A DNA stretch of 64,000 nucleotides from Pseudomonas tremae (GTDB lineage: Bacteria; Pseudomonadota; Gammaproteobacteria; Pseudomonadales; Pseudomonadaceae): NCBI RefSeq assembly GCF_001401155.1, contig NZ_LJRO01000313.1:62001-126000 (forward strand). Reading direction: 5' to 3'. This document shows, one piece after another, positions 32,394-40,982 of this stretch (the stretch's first letter is position 1; each line of letters begins with the position of its first letter). The position numbers and the translations under genes were made by a program. The notes under the pieces are model-generated. The model searched no databases, was not told the origin of the DNA, and saw only the letters and a program-made list of their open reading frames with translations.

Positions 32394-34207
32394 CAAGGGG
32401 CTGTGTCCGGCAGGCGCTGGATTTTGCCGTCCACGAACTCTGCCCAAGGCAGTTGGCGTTCGATGCGGCGATCCGGGTTCATGCTCAGGCTGCCGGACAG
32501 GCCGTCGATGCGGCTCTCTGGCATTGCCTTGAGCTGGCCAAGGCGCGGAGCCAGACGATAGGCGTCGATGCCCATTGCATAGAGGCGACCGAGGCTGCCC
32601 GCTGCTTGTGGCCATTGAGCGGTGACCTGCTGGCGCAGCGGGTCATCGGCATTGAGCAACCAGGGCGTTTCGCAGAAGCGCACACCGTTGAGGTCCATGT
32701 ACTGCGCGTGATCATTGCTGTTGGTGAACAGGTGCGACGTGGCGTAGACCGGAACGTCACCGGCGTACTGGAAGACCATGGTCGGTTTGATCTGTTGCGC
32801 TTGCTGGGGTGTTGCGGCAAGGAACATGAAGTCGATGTCCTGGCGACGGCTTGGCTGAGCGGCAACCTGAGTGCCAGCTGTGCTTTGCAGGCGCTGGGCA
32901 CGGCCTTCGCTGTTGCGCAGCTGGAACAGGTCGGCAACCTGTTGGGCCAGTTCTACAGGCTGATCAACGTGCTCGGCAGCGATCAGGGTGCCGCCTTTGG
33001 CCTGCCAGCTCTTGCGGAACGCATCCAGAACGCGGTCGCCCCATTCACCCTTCGGCACCATCGCAACGGCGCTGCGCTTGCCATCAGCCCAGGCACGACG
33101 GGCCACTTCGCGTGCTTCGTCTTCGGCGGCGAGGCCGAACTGATACAGCTGCGCAGGGCCTTCGGTGCTGGTGTCGCTGTAATTCAGGGCGAGGGTGGTA
33201 ATCGGCAGTTGCTGGCGGCTGTTCAGTTGTTTGACGAGATTCTTTTCCAGCGGGCCGACGACCAGTTGCGCGCCTGCGGCCTGAGCCTGACGGTAGAACT
33301 CATCCATGGACGTGACGCGCGAGCTGTCAAAGACCTGGATGGCGGGCGGATTCTCTCCGGCCTGCTGCGCCTGGAAGTGCGCCGCCATGAAGCCTTCACG
33401 AAGCGCCTTGGCAACCGCTGCCAGTTGGCCATCCTGCGGCAGCAGCAACGCTATCTTAGTAATTGGCTCGCTGGTCAGAGCGCGCAGTTTCGCAAGTGCG
33501 GTGGGCAATTGCAGTGCGGCCGGGTGTTTCGGGTTTTGCGCTTTCCAGTTGTCGATGGCGGTTTGCTGTTGCTCCAGCGTGCCAGCGCCTTTGATCGAGC
33601 GTGCAAGGTTCAGCCAGCCGCCCAGGTCGTCGGTTGCTGTGCTTTGCAGCTGGTCGGCTGGAAGGGCGGAGACCAGTGTCCAGATCGCGTCGTTGTTCGC
33701 GCTGGCGTCCGCGCCTTGCAGTAGCGGGCCTGCATAGACCCGCTCATGAACGGCCGCCAGCATCTGGTTATCGGCTTCCAGTGCGCGGGCTTTGACCATG
33801 TGTGTGCGAACCTGCTGCTCGACCGACAGTTCACCCAGGCGCTGCATGCTTGGGTGATTCAGCGCTGTCAGTGCCGCTTTGGGTTGATTGCGGCCCATCG
33901 CCAGTTCGGCGGACAGCGTGCTGGCATACACCTGAAGGCCGGGTTTGAGCTGATCGAGTTGTACCTGTCCGAGGATTTGCGCAGCGCGTCCTGCGTCATT
34001 CTGGCGGCTGGCCAGGTCGGCGGCACTCAAGCGCAGCGTTGCGGCCTGCTCGGGTGTTTTGGCGCTGGCGGCCTGATCGAGCAATTGCTCGATGCTGGCG
34101 TCAGGGGTACGAGGCAGCTCGCCAAGGCTGGACGAGGGCGAGCTGGCACACGCTGCTAGGAGGGCAGCGAGGCAGAGGGCAGAGAGCAGCCGCAGACAAG
34201 CGATCAT
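32393..34207 (-). CDS. lpoA: LpoA, lipoprotein activator of PBP1a
   Basis: LpoA reaches from the outer membrane through the peptidoglycan to stimulate the class A synthase PBP1a. The 604-residue precursor has a lipobox LLAAC with the acylated Cys20, an N-terminal TPR-like helical domain (about 30-260) and a C-terminal periplasmic-binding-protein fold (about 275-600; KIALLLPQDGQLAAVAKALREGF, VVGPLEKNLV, MFLAATPQQAQQIKP). The ATG at 34207 places the lipobox correctly; a longer frame adds 29 residues. It is divergent from rsmI, as in E. coli. Confidence 0.94.
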   Translation of the reverse strand: MIACLRLLSALCLAALLAACASSPSSSLGELPRTPDASIEQLLDQAASAKTPEQAATLRLSAADLASRQNDAGRAAQILGQVQLDQLKPGLQVYASTLSAELAMGRNQPKAALTALNHPSMQRLGELSVEQQVRTHMVKARALEADNQMLAAVHERVYAGPLLQGADASANNDAIWTLVSALPADQLQSTATDDLGGWLNLARSIKGAGTLEQQQTAIDNWKAQNPKHPAALQLPTALAKLRALTSEPITKIALLLPQDGQLAAVAKALREGFMAAHFQAQQAGENPPAIQVFDSSRVTSMDEFYRQAQAAGAQLVVGPLEKNLVKQLNSRQQLPITTLALNYSDTSTEGPAQLYQFGLAAEDEAREVARRAWADGKRSAVAMVPKGEWGDRVLDAFRKSWQAKGGTLIAAEHVDQPVELAQQVADLFQLRNSEGRAQRLQSTAGTQVAAQPSRRQDIDFMFLAATPQQAQQIKPTMVFQYAGDVPVYATSHLFTNSNDHAQYMDLNGVRFCETPWLLNADDPLRQQVTAQWPQAAGSLGRLYAMGIDAYRLAPRLGQLKAMPESRIDGLSGSLSMNPDRRIERQLPWAEFVDGKIQRLPDTAP

Positions 34208-34488
34208 TGGTATGTTCCTGAGACTCGAGCGAATTAACGGAGAATTGTACCCAAGCGCTGGCCGGGGTGCGACGTCGAAGGTGTTTAAAGCCATGATATT
34301 GGTCGCGTTAAGGTCATCTGTCGGCCAAATCGTTCAATTCGAGAGGGATGCCGTACTCCACGGTTGGACGTAATCATGTTTTCATTCCCTTTTTATCGGC
34401 ATCCCTGGTGCGCGAACCGTTGATATGGGCCGCAGCCTGTACAATGCGTTTTTCCAGGCACCCAGCTTTAACATATGAGGTTTGCGTT

Positions 34489-35358
34489 TTGACTGTTCCG
34501 GTTGTTTCGAATTCCACTCCGGGTTCGCTTTATGTTGTGGCGACTCCTATCGGCAATCTGGACGATATGAGCGTGCGAGCGCTGAAGGTGTTGCGTGAAG
34601 TTGCGCTGATCGCGGCAGAAGATACGCGTCACTCTGCGCGTCTGATGCAGCACTTCGGGATATCAACGCCTTTGGCTGCCTGCCACGAGCATAACGAACG
34701 GGACGAGGGTAGCCGGTTCATCACTCGCCTGCTGGCGGGCGACGATATCGCGCTGATTTCCGATGCCGGAACGCCCCTGATCTCTGATCCCGGGTATCAC
34801 CTTGTGCGCCAGGCACGTGCCGCGGGCGTGCCGGTGGTTCCGGTGCCGGGTGCCTGTGCCCTGATTGCAGCGCTTTCGGCGGCTGGTCTGCCTTCTGATC
34901 GCTTCATATTCGAAGGCTTTCTTCCAGCCAAGGCCGTGGGTCGCAGGGCAAAGCTCGAGAAGGTGAAGGAAGAGCCGCGTACACTTATTTATTACGAAGC
35001 GCCGCACCGGATCCTGGAATGCCTGCAGGATATGGAGCTGGTCTTCGGCGCCGACCGTCATGCACTGCTGGCTCGTGAAATAACCAAAACTTTCGAAACA
35101 CTCAAGGGTCTGCCTTTGGGTGAGCTGCGCGCGTTCGTCGAGGGCGACAGCAATCAGCAGCGCGGCGAATGCGTTGTTCTGGTGGCTGGCTGGACGCAGC
35201 CGGAAGAAGACGATGTGGTAGGGGCGGAGGCCCGCCGGGTTCTGGGTTTATTGCTCGAAGAGATGCCGCTGAAGCGGGCTGCCGCGTTGGCTGCCGAGAT
35301 CACCGGTGTGCGCAAGAACCTGCTCTATCAGGTGGCGCTGGAGGCTCAAAAGGGCTGA
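34489..35358 (+). CDS. rsmI: 16S rRNA (cytidine-1402 2'-O)-methyltransferase
   Basis: RsmI methylates the ribose of C1402 in 16S rRNA, next to the P site; RsmH, encoded 1.2 kb downstream, methylates the base of the same nucleotide. The 289-residue protein has the tetrapyrrole-methylase fold with GSLYVVATPIGNLDDMS, AEDTRHSARLM, ISDAGTPLISDPG and VPGACALIAALSAAG. I chose a TTG start at 34489: GAGG lies 8 bases upstream and the family begins here; an ATG farther up lacks support. The 281-base gap to lpoA presumably holds divergent promoters, but I see no convincing pair of boxes. Confidence 0.95.
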   Translation: MTVPVVSNSTPGSLYVVATPIGNLDDMSVRALKVLREVALIAAEDTRHSARLMQHFGISTPLAACHEHNERDEGSRFITRLLAGDDIALISDAGTPLISDPGYHLVRQARAAGVPVVPVPGACALIAALSAAGLPSDRFIFEGFLPAKAVGRRAKLEKVKEEPRTLIYYEAPHRILECLQDMELVFGADRHALLAREITKTFETLKGLPLGELRAFVEGDSNQQRGECVVLVAGWTQPEEDDVVGAEARRVLGLLLEEMPLKRAAALAAEITGVRKNLLYQVALEAQKG

Positions 35359-35396
35359 CGAGCTGTTCCTGGAAGGGCTGGAGGTACTATTAAAGC

Positions 35397-35425
35397 TTGT
35401 TCTCGAAGGCGTGTGCCGCTAACCT
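35397..35425 (+). promoter_or_regulatory. Promoter of the RNase P RNA gene
   Basis: TTGTTC (35397-35402) and TAACCT (35420-35425) are separated by 17 bp and end nine bases before the predicted 5' end of the RNA. Confidence 0.6.
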
Positions 35426-35434
35426 TGTCGGCGG

Positions 35435-35795
35435 AGAGTCGATTGGACAGTCGCTGCCTCTTGTTGTTCCGCAACAAGGGGGGGAGGAAAGTCCGGGCTC
35501 CATAGGGCGGAGTGCCAGGTAACACCTGGGAGGCGCGAGCCTACGGAAAGTGCCACAGAAAATAACCGCCTAAGCACTTCGGTGCCGGTAAGGGTGAAAA
35601 GGTGCGGTAAGAGCGCACCGCACGTCTGGCAACAGTTCGTGGCAAGGTAAACCCCACTCGGAGCAAGACCAAATAGGGTTCCTAGGCGTGGCCCGCGCTG
35701 GAACCGGGTAGGTTGCTAAAGACGTCCAGTGATGGCCGTCGTAGAGGAATGACTGTCCTCGACAGAACCCGGCTTACAGATCGACTCTCCACCTT
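35435..35795 (+). ncRNA. rnpB: RNase P RNA component, bacterial type A
   Basis: RnpB is the catalytic RNA that removes 5' leaders from tRNA precursors, with the protein RnpA. The terminal helix P1 is visible: AGAGTCGAT (35435-35443) pairs with ATCGACTCT (35780-35788). The universal core pieces are present, including GAGGAAAGTCCGGGCTC near 35484, the ACAGAAA segment near 35556 and the GGTAAGGGTGAAAAGGTG helix region. The length of about 355 nt fits type A. The 3' end runs into CC-ACC-TTTTT, which with P1 can act as the terminator. It lies between rsmI and mraZ, as in P. aeruginosa. Confidence 0.96.
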
Positions 35796-35996
35796 TTTCA
35801 TACCTTCCGCTTTTCAGCAGCAAATCCCCTTCGTAATACCAAAAAAATCTTACAGCTCATAAATCACATTAACTTCGAGCCGCAATGGTTTGAGCTGTGT
35901 GGGATTAATCCGTCAGAACCTTCGTGAAATTCCCCTTTCTCGTCCGATACCGCTTCTAAATCTCCGAAATGTAAGGGTTTTCCTTAAGACCGTGCC
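35796..35996. other. AT-rich intergenic segment before the dcw promoter
   Basis: This part of the rnpB-mraZ gap is clearly richer in A and T than the coding surroundings. It contains a perfect inverted repeat CAGCTCA (35853-35859) / TGAGCTG (35891-35897) spaced by 31 bases, of unknown meaning. I see no coding frame of note. It may be an upstream activating region for the dcw promoter. Confidence 0.4.
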
Positions 35997-36060
35997 TTGA
36001 CGGTGTGGCAGGCGGGTTCCTATAGTGTGCGCAAGTGGCAGAAAGTGGCACGAAGTGGGT
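35997..36060 (+). promoter_or_regulatory. dcw promoter (Pmra) with MraZ operator of three direct repeats
   Basis: TTGACG (35997-36002) and TATAGT (36021-36026) with an 18-bp spacer form a strong sigma-70 promoter. Directly downstream, GTGGCA, GTGGCA and GTGGGT begin at 36035, 36045 and 36055, exactly 10 bp apart. This is the layout of the MraZ binding site described for E. coli and Mycoplasma (GTGG-type repeats, one helical turn apart). MraZ would bind at the transcription start and repress its own operon. Confidence 0.85.
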
Positions 36061-36099
36061 TTTTTTAGCGCAAAAAGCTAATATTCGGAGAATGCGCCT

Positions 36100-36555
36100 G
36101 TGTTCCGTGGTGCCAACGCAATCAATCTCGATGCCAAGGGCCGTCTCGCTATGCCGAGTCGGTACCGTGACGAGTTGGATTCGCGTAGCGCGGGGCAAAT
36201 GATCGTGACCATCGATGCTGTAGACCCATGCCTGTGCCTCTATCCGCTGTCCGAATGGGAGCTGATAGAGGCAAAACTTCGTGATCTGGCGACGTTTCGT
36301 GAGGAGAACCGTCGGCTGCAGCGGCTTTTGATTGGTAATGCTGTCGACCTGGAGCTGGACGGCAGCGGGCGTTTTCTGGTGCCTCCGCGCTTGCGCGAGT
36401 ACGCGCGGCTGGACAAGCGCGTGATGTTGGTAGGCCAACTCAACAAGTTTCAACTGTGGGACGAGGACGCCTGGAACGCTCTTGCTGATGCTGACCTGGC
36501 TGCCATTCAAAAACCTGGCGCGATGCCCGACGAATTACGTGACTTGATCCTGTGA
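36100..36555 (+). CDS. mraZ: MraZ, transcriptional repressor of the dcw operon
   Basis: MraZ is an AbrB-like (SpoVT-type) DNA-binding protein that forms rings and represses the dcw promoter. The 151 residues contain two tandem DxxxR modules: DAKGRLAMPSRYRDEL (about 8-23) and DGSGRFLVPPRLREYA (about 87-102). The start is GTG at 36100, with CGGAG 10 bases upstream; an ATG at 36092 is out of frame. The stop overlaps the rsmH start (GTGA). Its operator lies at 36035-36060. Confidence 0.96.
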   Translation: MFRGANAINLDAKGRLAMPSRYRDELDSRSAGQMIVTIDAVDPCLCLYPLSEWELIEAKLRDLATFREENRRLQRLLIGNAVDLELDGSGRFLVPPRLREYARLDKRVMLVGQLNKFQLWDEDAWNALADADLAAIQKPGAMPDELRDLIL

Positions 36556-37499
36556 CTATGAATAGCGGCTTTACTCACATTACCGTGCTGCTCGAAGAAG
36601 CCGTGGAGGCTCTCGCGGTGCGCGCTGATGGCTGCTATCTGGACGGCACGTTCGGGCGTGGCGGGCATAGCCGCCTTATTCTGAGCCATCTCGGTCCTGA
36701 CGGAAGGCTGCTGGGTTTCGACAAGGACCCTCAAGCGATTGCCACCGGGCAAGCGCTAGCGGCCGAAGACGGCCGCTTTGTCATTGTGCAGCGCAGCTTC
36801 GCCGAGCTGGGTTCGGAAGCTCTGGAGCGTAACCTGGCAGGCAAGGTCAGCGGTATTCTGCTGGATCTGGGTGTGTCGTCCCCGCAGCTGGATGACCCGG
36901 AGCGCGGCTTCAGCTTCATGAATGACGGCCCTCTGGACATGCGTATGGACCCGACTCGTGGCGTCAGTGCTGCCGAGTTCATTGCCAGTGCCCCCGCCGA
37001 AGAAATCGCCCGCGTGTTCAAGGAATACGGTGAAGAGCGCTTTGCAAAACGCATGGCCAACGCCGTAGTCCAGCGCCGTGAAATCCAGCCTTTCGAGCGC
37101 ACGGCCGACTTGGCTGAAGTTCTCAAGGTGGCCAACCCTGCCTGGGAAAAAGGCAAAAATCCTGCAACGCGAGCCTTTCAAGGCTTGCGCATTCACGTCA
37201 ACAACGAGCTGGGCGATCTGGAAGCTGGCCTCGAAGCGGCAATGGAAGCTCTGGAAGTGGGTGGACGTCTGGTGGTCATCAGCTTTCATTCGCTTGAAGA
37301 CCGCATCGTCAAATTGTTCATGCGTAAGCTCGCCAAGGGCGAAGCTGACAACATGCCGCGCAACCTGCCTATTCAATACAAGGCATTCGAGCCGAAAATC
37401 AAGATTCACGGCAAGGCTCAATTCGCTTCCGATACCGAAACCAAGGCCAACCCACGCTCGCGCAGTGCTGTCATGCGTGTAGCGGAGAAGCTCAGGTGA
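36552..37499 (+). CDS. rsmH: 16S rRNA (cytosine-1402 N4)-methyltransferase
   Basis: RsmH (MraW) methylates N4 of C1402 in 16S rRNA. The 315-residue protein has the SAM-binding start LDGTFGRGGHSRLIL, the family blocks LLDLGVSSPQLDDPERGFSF and AFQGLRIHVNNEL, and the C-terminal SFHSLEDRIVK. The GTG start overlaps the mraZ stop by four bases; an ATG two codons later (36558) is an alternative. It overlaps ftsL in the same way. With RsmI it completes the m4Cm modification. Confidence 0.97.
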   Translation: MTMNSGFTHITVLLEEAVEALAVRADGCYLDGTFGRGGHSRLILSHLGPDGRLLGFDKDPQAIATGQALAAEDGRFVIVQRSFAELGSEALERNLAGKVSGILLDLGVSSPQLDDPERGFSFMNDGPLDMRMDPTRGVSAAEFIASAPAEEIARVFKEYGEERFAKRMANAVVQRREIQPFERTADLAEVLKVANPAWEKGKNPATRAFQGLRIHVNNELGDLEAGLEAAMEALEVGGRLVVISFHSLEDRIVKLFMRKLAKGEADNMPRNLPIQYKAFEPKIKIHGKAQFASDTETKANPRSRSAVMRVAEKLR

Positions 37500-37789
37500 G
37501 CCGGCTGTTCCTGAAACCTCTGCCCGGCGGCAGCTTCATTATGCTGCTGCTGTTTATTGCTGTCCTGATTTCGGCCATCGGCGTTTCCTATAGTGCCCAT
37601 TGGAACCGCCAACTGCTCAACTCGCTGTATTCGGAGATGAGCGTGCGCGACAAGGCGCAGGCAGAATGGGGGCGTCTGATCCTTGAACAAAGTACCTGGA
37701 CCGCGCACAGCCGTATCGAGACACTGGCCACCGAGCAACTGAAGATGCGCATTCCAAGCGCCGCTGAAGTACGGATGGTGGCGCCATGA
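37496..37789 (+). CDS. ftsL: Cell division protein FtsL
   Basis: FtsL is a bitopic protein that, with FtsB and FtsQ, signals from the divisome to the FtsW-FtsI synthase. The 97-residue product has a short cytoplasmic N-terminus, a transmembrane helix (about 14-34, FIMLLLFIAVLISAIGVSY) and a periplasmic coiled coil (about 38-90). The GTG start overlaps rsmH (GTGA) and the stop overlaps ftsI (ATGA). Sequence conservation is low, so the call rests on topology, length and location. Confidence 0.94.
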   Translation: MSRLFLKPLPGGSFIMLLLFIAVLISAIGVSYSAHWNRQLLNSLYSEMSVRDKAQAEWGRLILEQSTWTAHSRIETLATEQLKMRIPSAAEVRMVAP

Positions 37790-39516
37790 TGAAGCTTGAG
37801 GGCGCACTCTATCCGTGGCGTTTCCGCGTAGTCGTAGGGCTTCTTGTATCGCTGGTGCTTGCCATTTGCTGGCGCATCGTCGACCTGCAAGTCATCGACC
37901 ATACCTTCCTCAAGGAGCAGGGCGACGCGCGCAGTCTTCGGCATATCCCTATTCCTGCTCACCGCGGTCTGATTACCGATCGCAACGGCGAGCCGCTTGC
38001 CGTGAGTACGCCGGTGACCACCCTGTGGGCCAACCCGCGCGAAATGCAGCAGGACAAGTCCAAGTGGCCAATGCTTGCAGCGGCGACAGGGCAGGACCTT
38101 AAAGCCCTGACCGAGCGTCTTGAAGCGCAGTCCACTAAGGAGTTCATATATTTGGTTCGCGGCATGACGCCTGAGCAGGGTCAGGCTGCGCTGGATCTGA
38201 AAGTGCCAGGTGTCTATGGCATCGAAGAATTCCGCCGTTTCTACCCGGCAGGCGACGTGACCGCACACATGGTCGGCTTTACCGACCTCGACGACCACGG
38301 TCGTGAAGGTGTAGAGCTGGCCTACGACGACTGGCTTGCTGGCGTGCCCGGCAAGCGTCAGGTCATCAAGGACCGGCGTGGACGGCTGATCAAGGACGTT
38401 CAGGTGACCAAGAATGCCAAGGCCGGAAAGACCTTGGCGTTGTCCATTGACCTGCGTCTGCAGTATCTGGCAACCCGTGAGCTGCGCAACGCGATCGTAG
38501 AGAACGAGGCCAAGGCCGGCAGCATGGTGATCATGGACGTCAAGACCGGTGAAGTCCTGGCGATGGTCAACCAGCCGACCTACAACCCGAACAACCGTCG
38601 CACGATGGTGCCCGCCGCCATGCGCAACCGGGCAATAATTGACGTGTTCGAACCGGGTTCGACCATGAAGCCGATTTCCATGACTGCAGCGCTGGACAGC
38701 GGTCGCTGGAAGCCGACCGACAAGGTCGAGGTTTATCCGGGCACTTTGCAGATCGGCAAATACACCATTCGTGACGTGACCAAGACCGAAGGCCCGATCC
38801 TCGATCTGACCGGCATTCTGATCAACTCCAGTAACGTCGGCATGAGTAAAGTCGCGTTCGATGTGGGCGGCGAAGCGATTTTCCGCGCCATGCAGCGTGT
38901 CGGTTTCGGTCAGTACACCGGTCTGGGCTTCCCTGGCGAGCGCGTTGGCAACCTGCCCAACTACCGTGAATGGCGCAAGGCAGAAACCGCCACGCTGTCC
39001 TATGGCTACGGCCTGTCGGTCACCGCGTTGCAACTGGTACACGCCTATGGCGCGCTGGCCAACAACGGCCGGATCGTACCGCTGACCATCTTGAAGACAG
39101 ACAAAGAGCCAGAGTCGACTCAGGCCATTCCAGAGAAAACCGCCAAGACACTGCAGGGCATGCTCCAGCAGGTGATCGAAGACCCGCGCGGCGTGTATCG
39201 CGCCCGTGTGCCGTCCTATCACGTTGGTGGCAAGAGCGGTACCGCACGCAAGACGTCCATCGGCACCAAGGGCTACGCGGAAAACTCCTATCGCTCGCTG
39301 TTCGCCGGTTTCGGACCGATGAGTAACCCGCGTTACGCCATCGTGGTCGTCATCGATGAACCGAGCAAGGGCGGCTACTACGGCGGTCTGGTTTCTGCGC
39401 CAGTGTTCAGCAAGGTCATGTCCGGCACGTTGCGTCTGATGAACGTGACGCCTGACAACCTTGCGCCACCGGAGCAAGTCAATGCAGCACCCGCAGCCAA
39501 AGGAGGGCGTGGTTGA
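37786..39516 (+). CDS. ftsI: Peptidoglycan D,D-transpeptidase FtsI (PBP3)
   Basis: FtsI is the septum-specific class B penicillin-binding protein that cross-links new peptidoglycan with FtsW. The 576 residues have an N-terminal membrane anchor (about 14-34), a pedestal domain (PAHRGLITDRNGEPLAVSTP) and the transpeptidase with the active-site Ser292 in STMK (292-295), SSN (348-350) and KSGT (483-486). The ATG overlaps the ftsL stop; a second ATG follows at once. No unusual insertion is seen near the active site. Confidence 0.98.
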   Translation: MMKLEGALYPWRFRVVVGLLVSLVLAICWRIVDLQVIDHTFLKEQGDARSLRHIPIPAHRGLITDRNGEPLAVSTPVTTLWANPREMQQDKSKWPMLAAATGQDLKALTERLEAQSTKEFIYLVRGMTPEQGQAALDLKVPGVYGIEEFRRFYPAGDVTAHMVGFTDLDDHGREGVELAYDDWLAGVPGKRQVIKDRRGRLIKDVQVTKNAKAGKTLALSIDLRLQYLATRELRNAIVENEAKAGSMVIMDVKTGEVLAMVNQPTYNPNNRRTMVPAAMRNRAIIDVFEPGSTMKPISMTAALDSGRWKPTDKVEVYPGTLQIGKYTIRDVTKTEGPILDLTGILINSSNVGMSKVAFDVGGEAIFRAMQRVGFGQYTGLGFPGERVGNLPNYREWRKAETATLSYGYGLSVTALQLVHAYGALANNGRIVPLTILKTDKEPESTQAIPEKTAKTLQGMLQQVIEDPRGVYRARVPSYHVGGKSGTARKTSIGTKGYAENSYRSLFAGFGPMSNPRYAIVVVIDEPSKGGYYGGLVSAPVFSKVMSGTLRLMNVTPDNLAPPEQVNAAPAAKGGRG

Positions 39517-40982
39517 TGACCTTGAGTCTGAGCAAAATTTTCGCTAATCATACCGACCGCGATCCACTGATTCGCGAGTTGACCCTGGACAGCCGTAACG
39601 TGCGTCCGGGCGATCTGTTTCTGGCTGTGCCGGGCATCAAGGCTGATGGTCGCGCGCACATTGCCGATGCGCTCAAGCGCGGCGCGGCGGCAGTGGCGTA
39701 TGAGGTAGAAGGCTCCAACGTTCTGCCGCTCACTGACGTGCCGCTGATTCCGGTCAAGGGGCTTGCTGCGCAGCTTTCTGACATCGCAGGTCGTTTTTAC
39801 GGCGATCCAAGCCGCAGGCTGAACCTGGTTGGCGTCACCGGCACCAATGGCAAGACCAGTGTCACTCAGCTGGTTGCCCAGGCGCTTGACGCACTGGGTC
39901 AGCGCTGCGGCATCGTCGGCACGCTGGGCACCGGTTTCTATGGTTCGCTGCAAAGCGGTCGCCACACCACGCCTGACCCTATTGCGGTTCAGGCGACGCT
40001 GACTGACCTGAAAAAGGCCGGCGCGCGAGCTGTGGCGATGGAAGTGTCGTCCCACGGTCTGGATCAGGGACGGGCGACCGCGCTGGCGTTCGACGTGGCA
40101 GTGCTGACCAACCTGTCTCGTGATCATCTGGATTATCACGGCACTATGGAAGCCTATGGCGCTGCCAAGGCCAAATTGTTCGCATGGCCAAATCTGAACT
40201 GCCGGGTGATCAACCTTGACGACGATTTCGGCCGTCAGATGGCTGGTCTCAAGCAGGAATCGCGTCTGATCACCTACAGCCAGCTGGACAGCTCGGCGTA
40301 TCTGTATTGTCGCGAAGCCAAATTCGATGACGATGGCGTGCGCGCCACGCTGGTTACGCCGCAAGGCGAGCATTTTCTGCGCAGCAGCCTGTTGGGCCGG
40401 TTCAACCTGAGCAATGTGCTGGCTGCGGTCGGCGCTTTGCTGGGGCTGGATTACGCGCTGGACGAAATCCTCAAGGTACTGCCAAAACTCGAAAGCCCGG
40501 TCGGACGCATGCAGCGTCTGGGTGGTGCTGACAAGCCGCTGGTGGTCGTTGACTATGCGCACACCCCGGACGCGCTGGAAAAAGTGCTCGAAGCACTGCG
40601 CCCTCATGCCAAAGGTCGCTTGCTGTGCCTTTTCGGTTGCGGTGGCGACCGCGATCGCGGCAAGCGTCCGCTGATGGCGGAAGTGGTCGAGCGACTGGCC
40701 GACGGTATCTGCGTCACTGACGACAACCCTCGCAACGAATCATCTTCTCAGATATTCGCCGACATCCGTCCGGGCTTTGCGGCCGCCGACAAGGTGAGCT
40801 TCATCGAGGGACGCGCTCAGGCCATTGCCGAGTTGATCGCCGGTGCCAGCGCTGATGATGTTGTAGTGCTTGCTGGCAAAGGGCACGAGGACTACCAGGA
40901 AATCAGCGGCCAGCGTCAGCCGTTTTCTGATCTTGAAGAAGCTGCCCGAGCGCTTGCCGCGTGGGAGGCTGCCAATGCTTAA
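39516..40982 (+). CDS. murE: UDP-MurNAc-L-Ala-D-Glu:meso-diaminopimelate ligase
   Basis: MurE adds the third stem-peptide residue. The 488-residue protein has the Mur ligase P-loop GVTGTNGKTS, the carbamylated-lysine region and the DNPRNE motif (in VTDDNPRNESS) that selects meso-diaminopimelate over lysine, as expected for a Gram-negative. I chose ATG 39516, which shares its A with the ftsI TGA (TGATG) and has GGAGG upstream; a TTG one codon earlier is in frame. It overlaps murF by eight bases. Confidence 0.98.
   Translation: MTLSLSKIFANHTDRDPLIRELTLDSRNVRPGDLFLAVPGIKADGRAHIADALKRGAAAVAYEVEGSNVLPLTDVPLIPVKGLAAQLSDIAGRFYGDPSRRLNLVGVTGTNGKTSVTQLVAQALDALGQRCGIVGTLGTGFYGSLQSGRHTTPDPIAVQATLTDLKKAGARAVAMEVSSHGLDQGRATALAFDVAVLTNLSRDHLDYHGTMEAYGAAKAKLFAWPNLNCRVINLDDDFGRQMAGLKQESRLITYSQLDSSAYLYCREAKFDDDGVRATLVTPQGEHFLRSSLLGRFNLSNVLAAVGALLGLDYALDEILKVLPKLESPVGRMQRLGGADKPLVVVDYAHTPDALEKVLEALRPHAKGRLLCLFGCGGDRDRGKRPLMAEVVERLADGICVTDDNPRNESSSQIFADIRPGFAAADKVSFIEGRAQAIAELIAGASADDVVVLAGKGHEDYQEISGQRQPFSDLEEAARALAAWEAANA

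Noticed and set aside
36092..36099. ATG at 36092 as the mraZ start
   Set aside because: It is out of frame with mraZ; the GTG at 36100 is in frame and gives the conserved N-terminus.
37588..39477. A 629-codon minus-strand open frame opposite ftsI
   Set aside because: It mirrors the codon structure of ftsI, is rich in His, Gln, Val and Arg as antisense translations are, and shows no domain.
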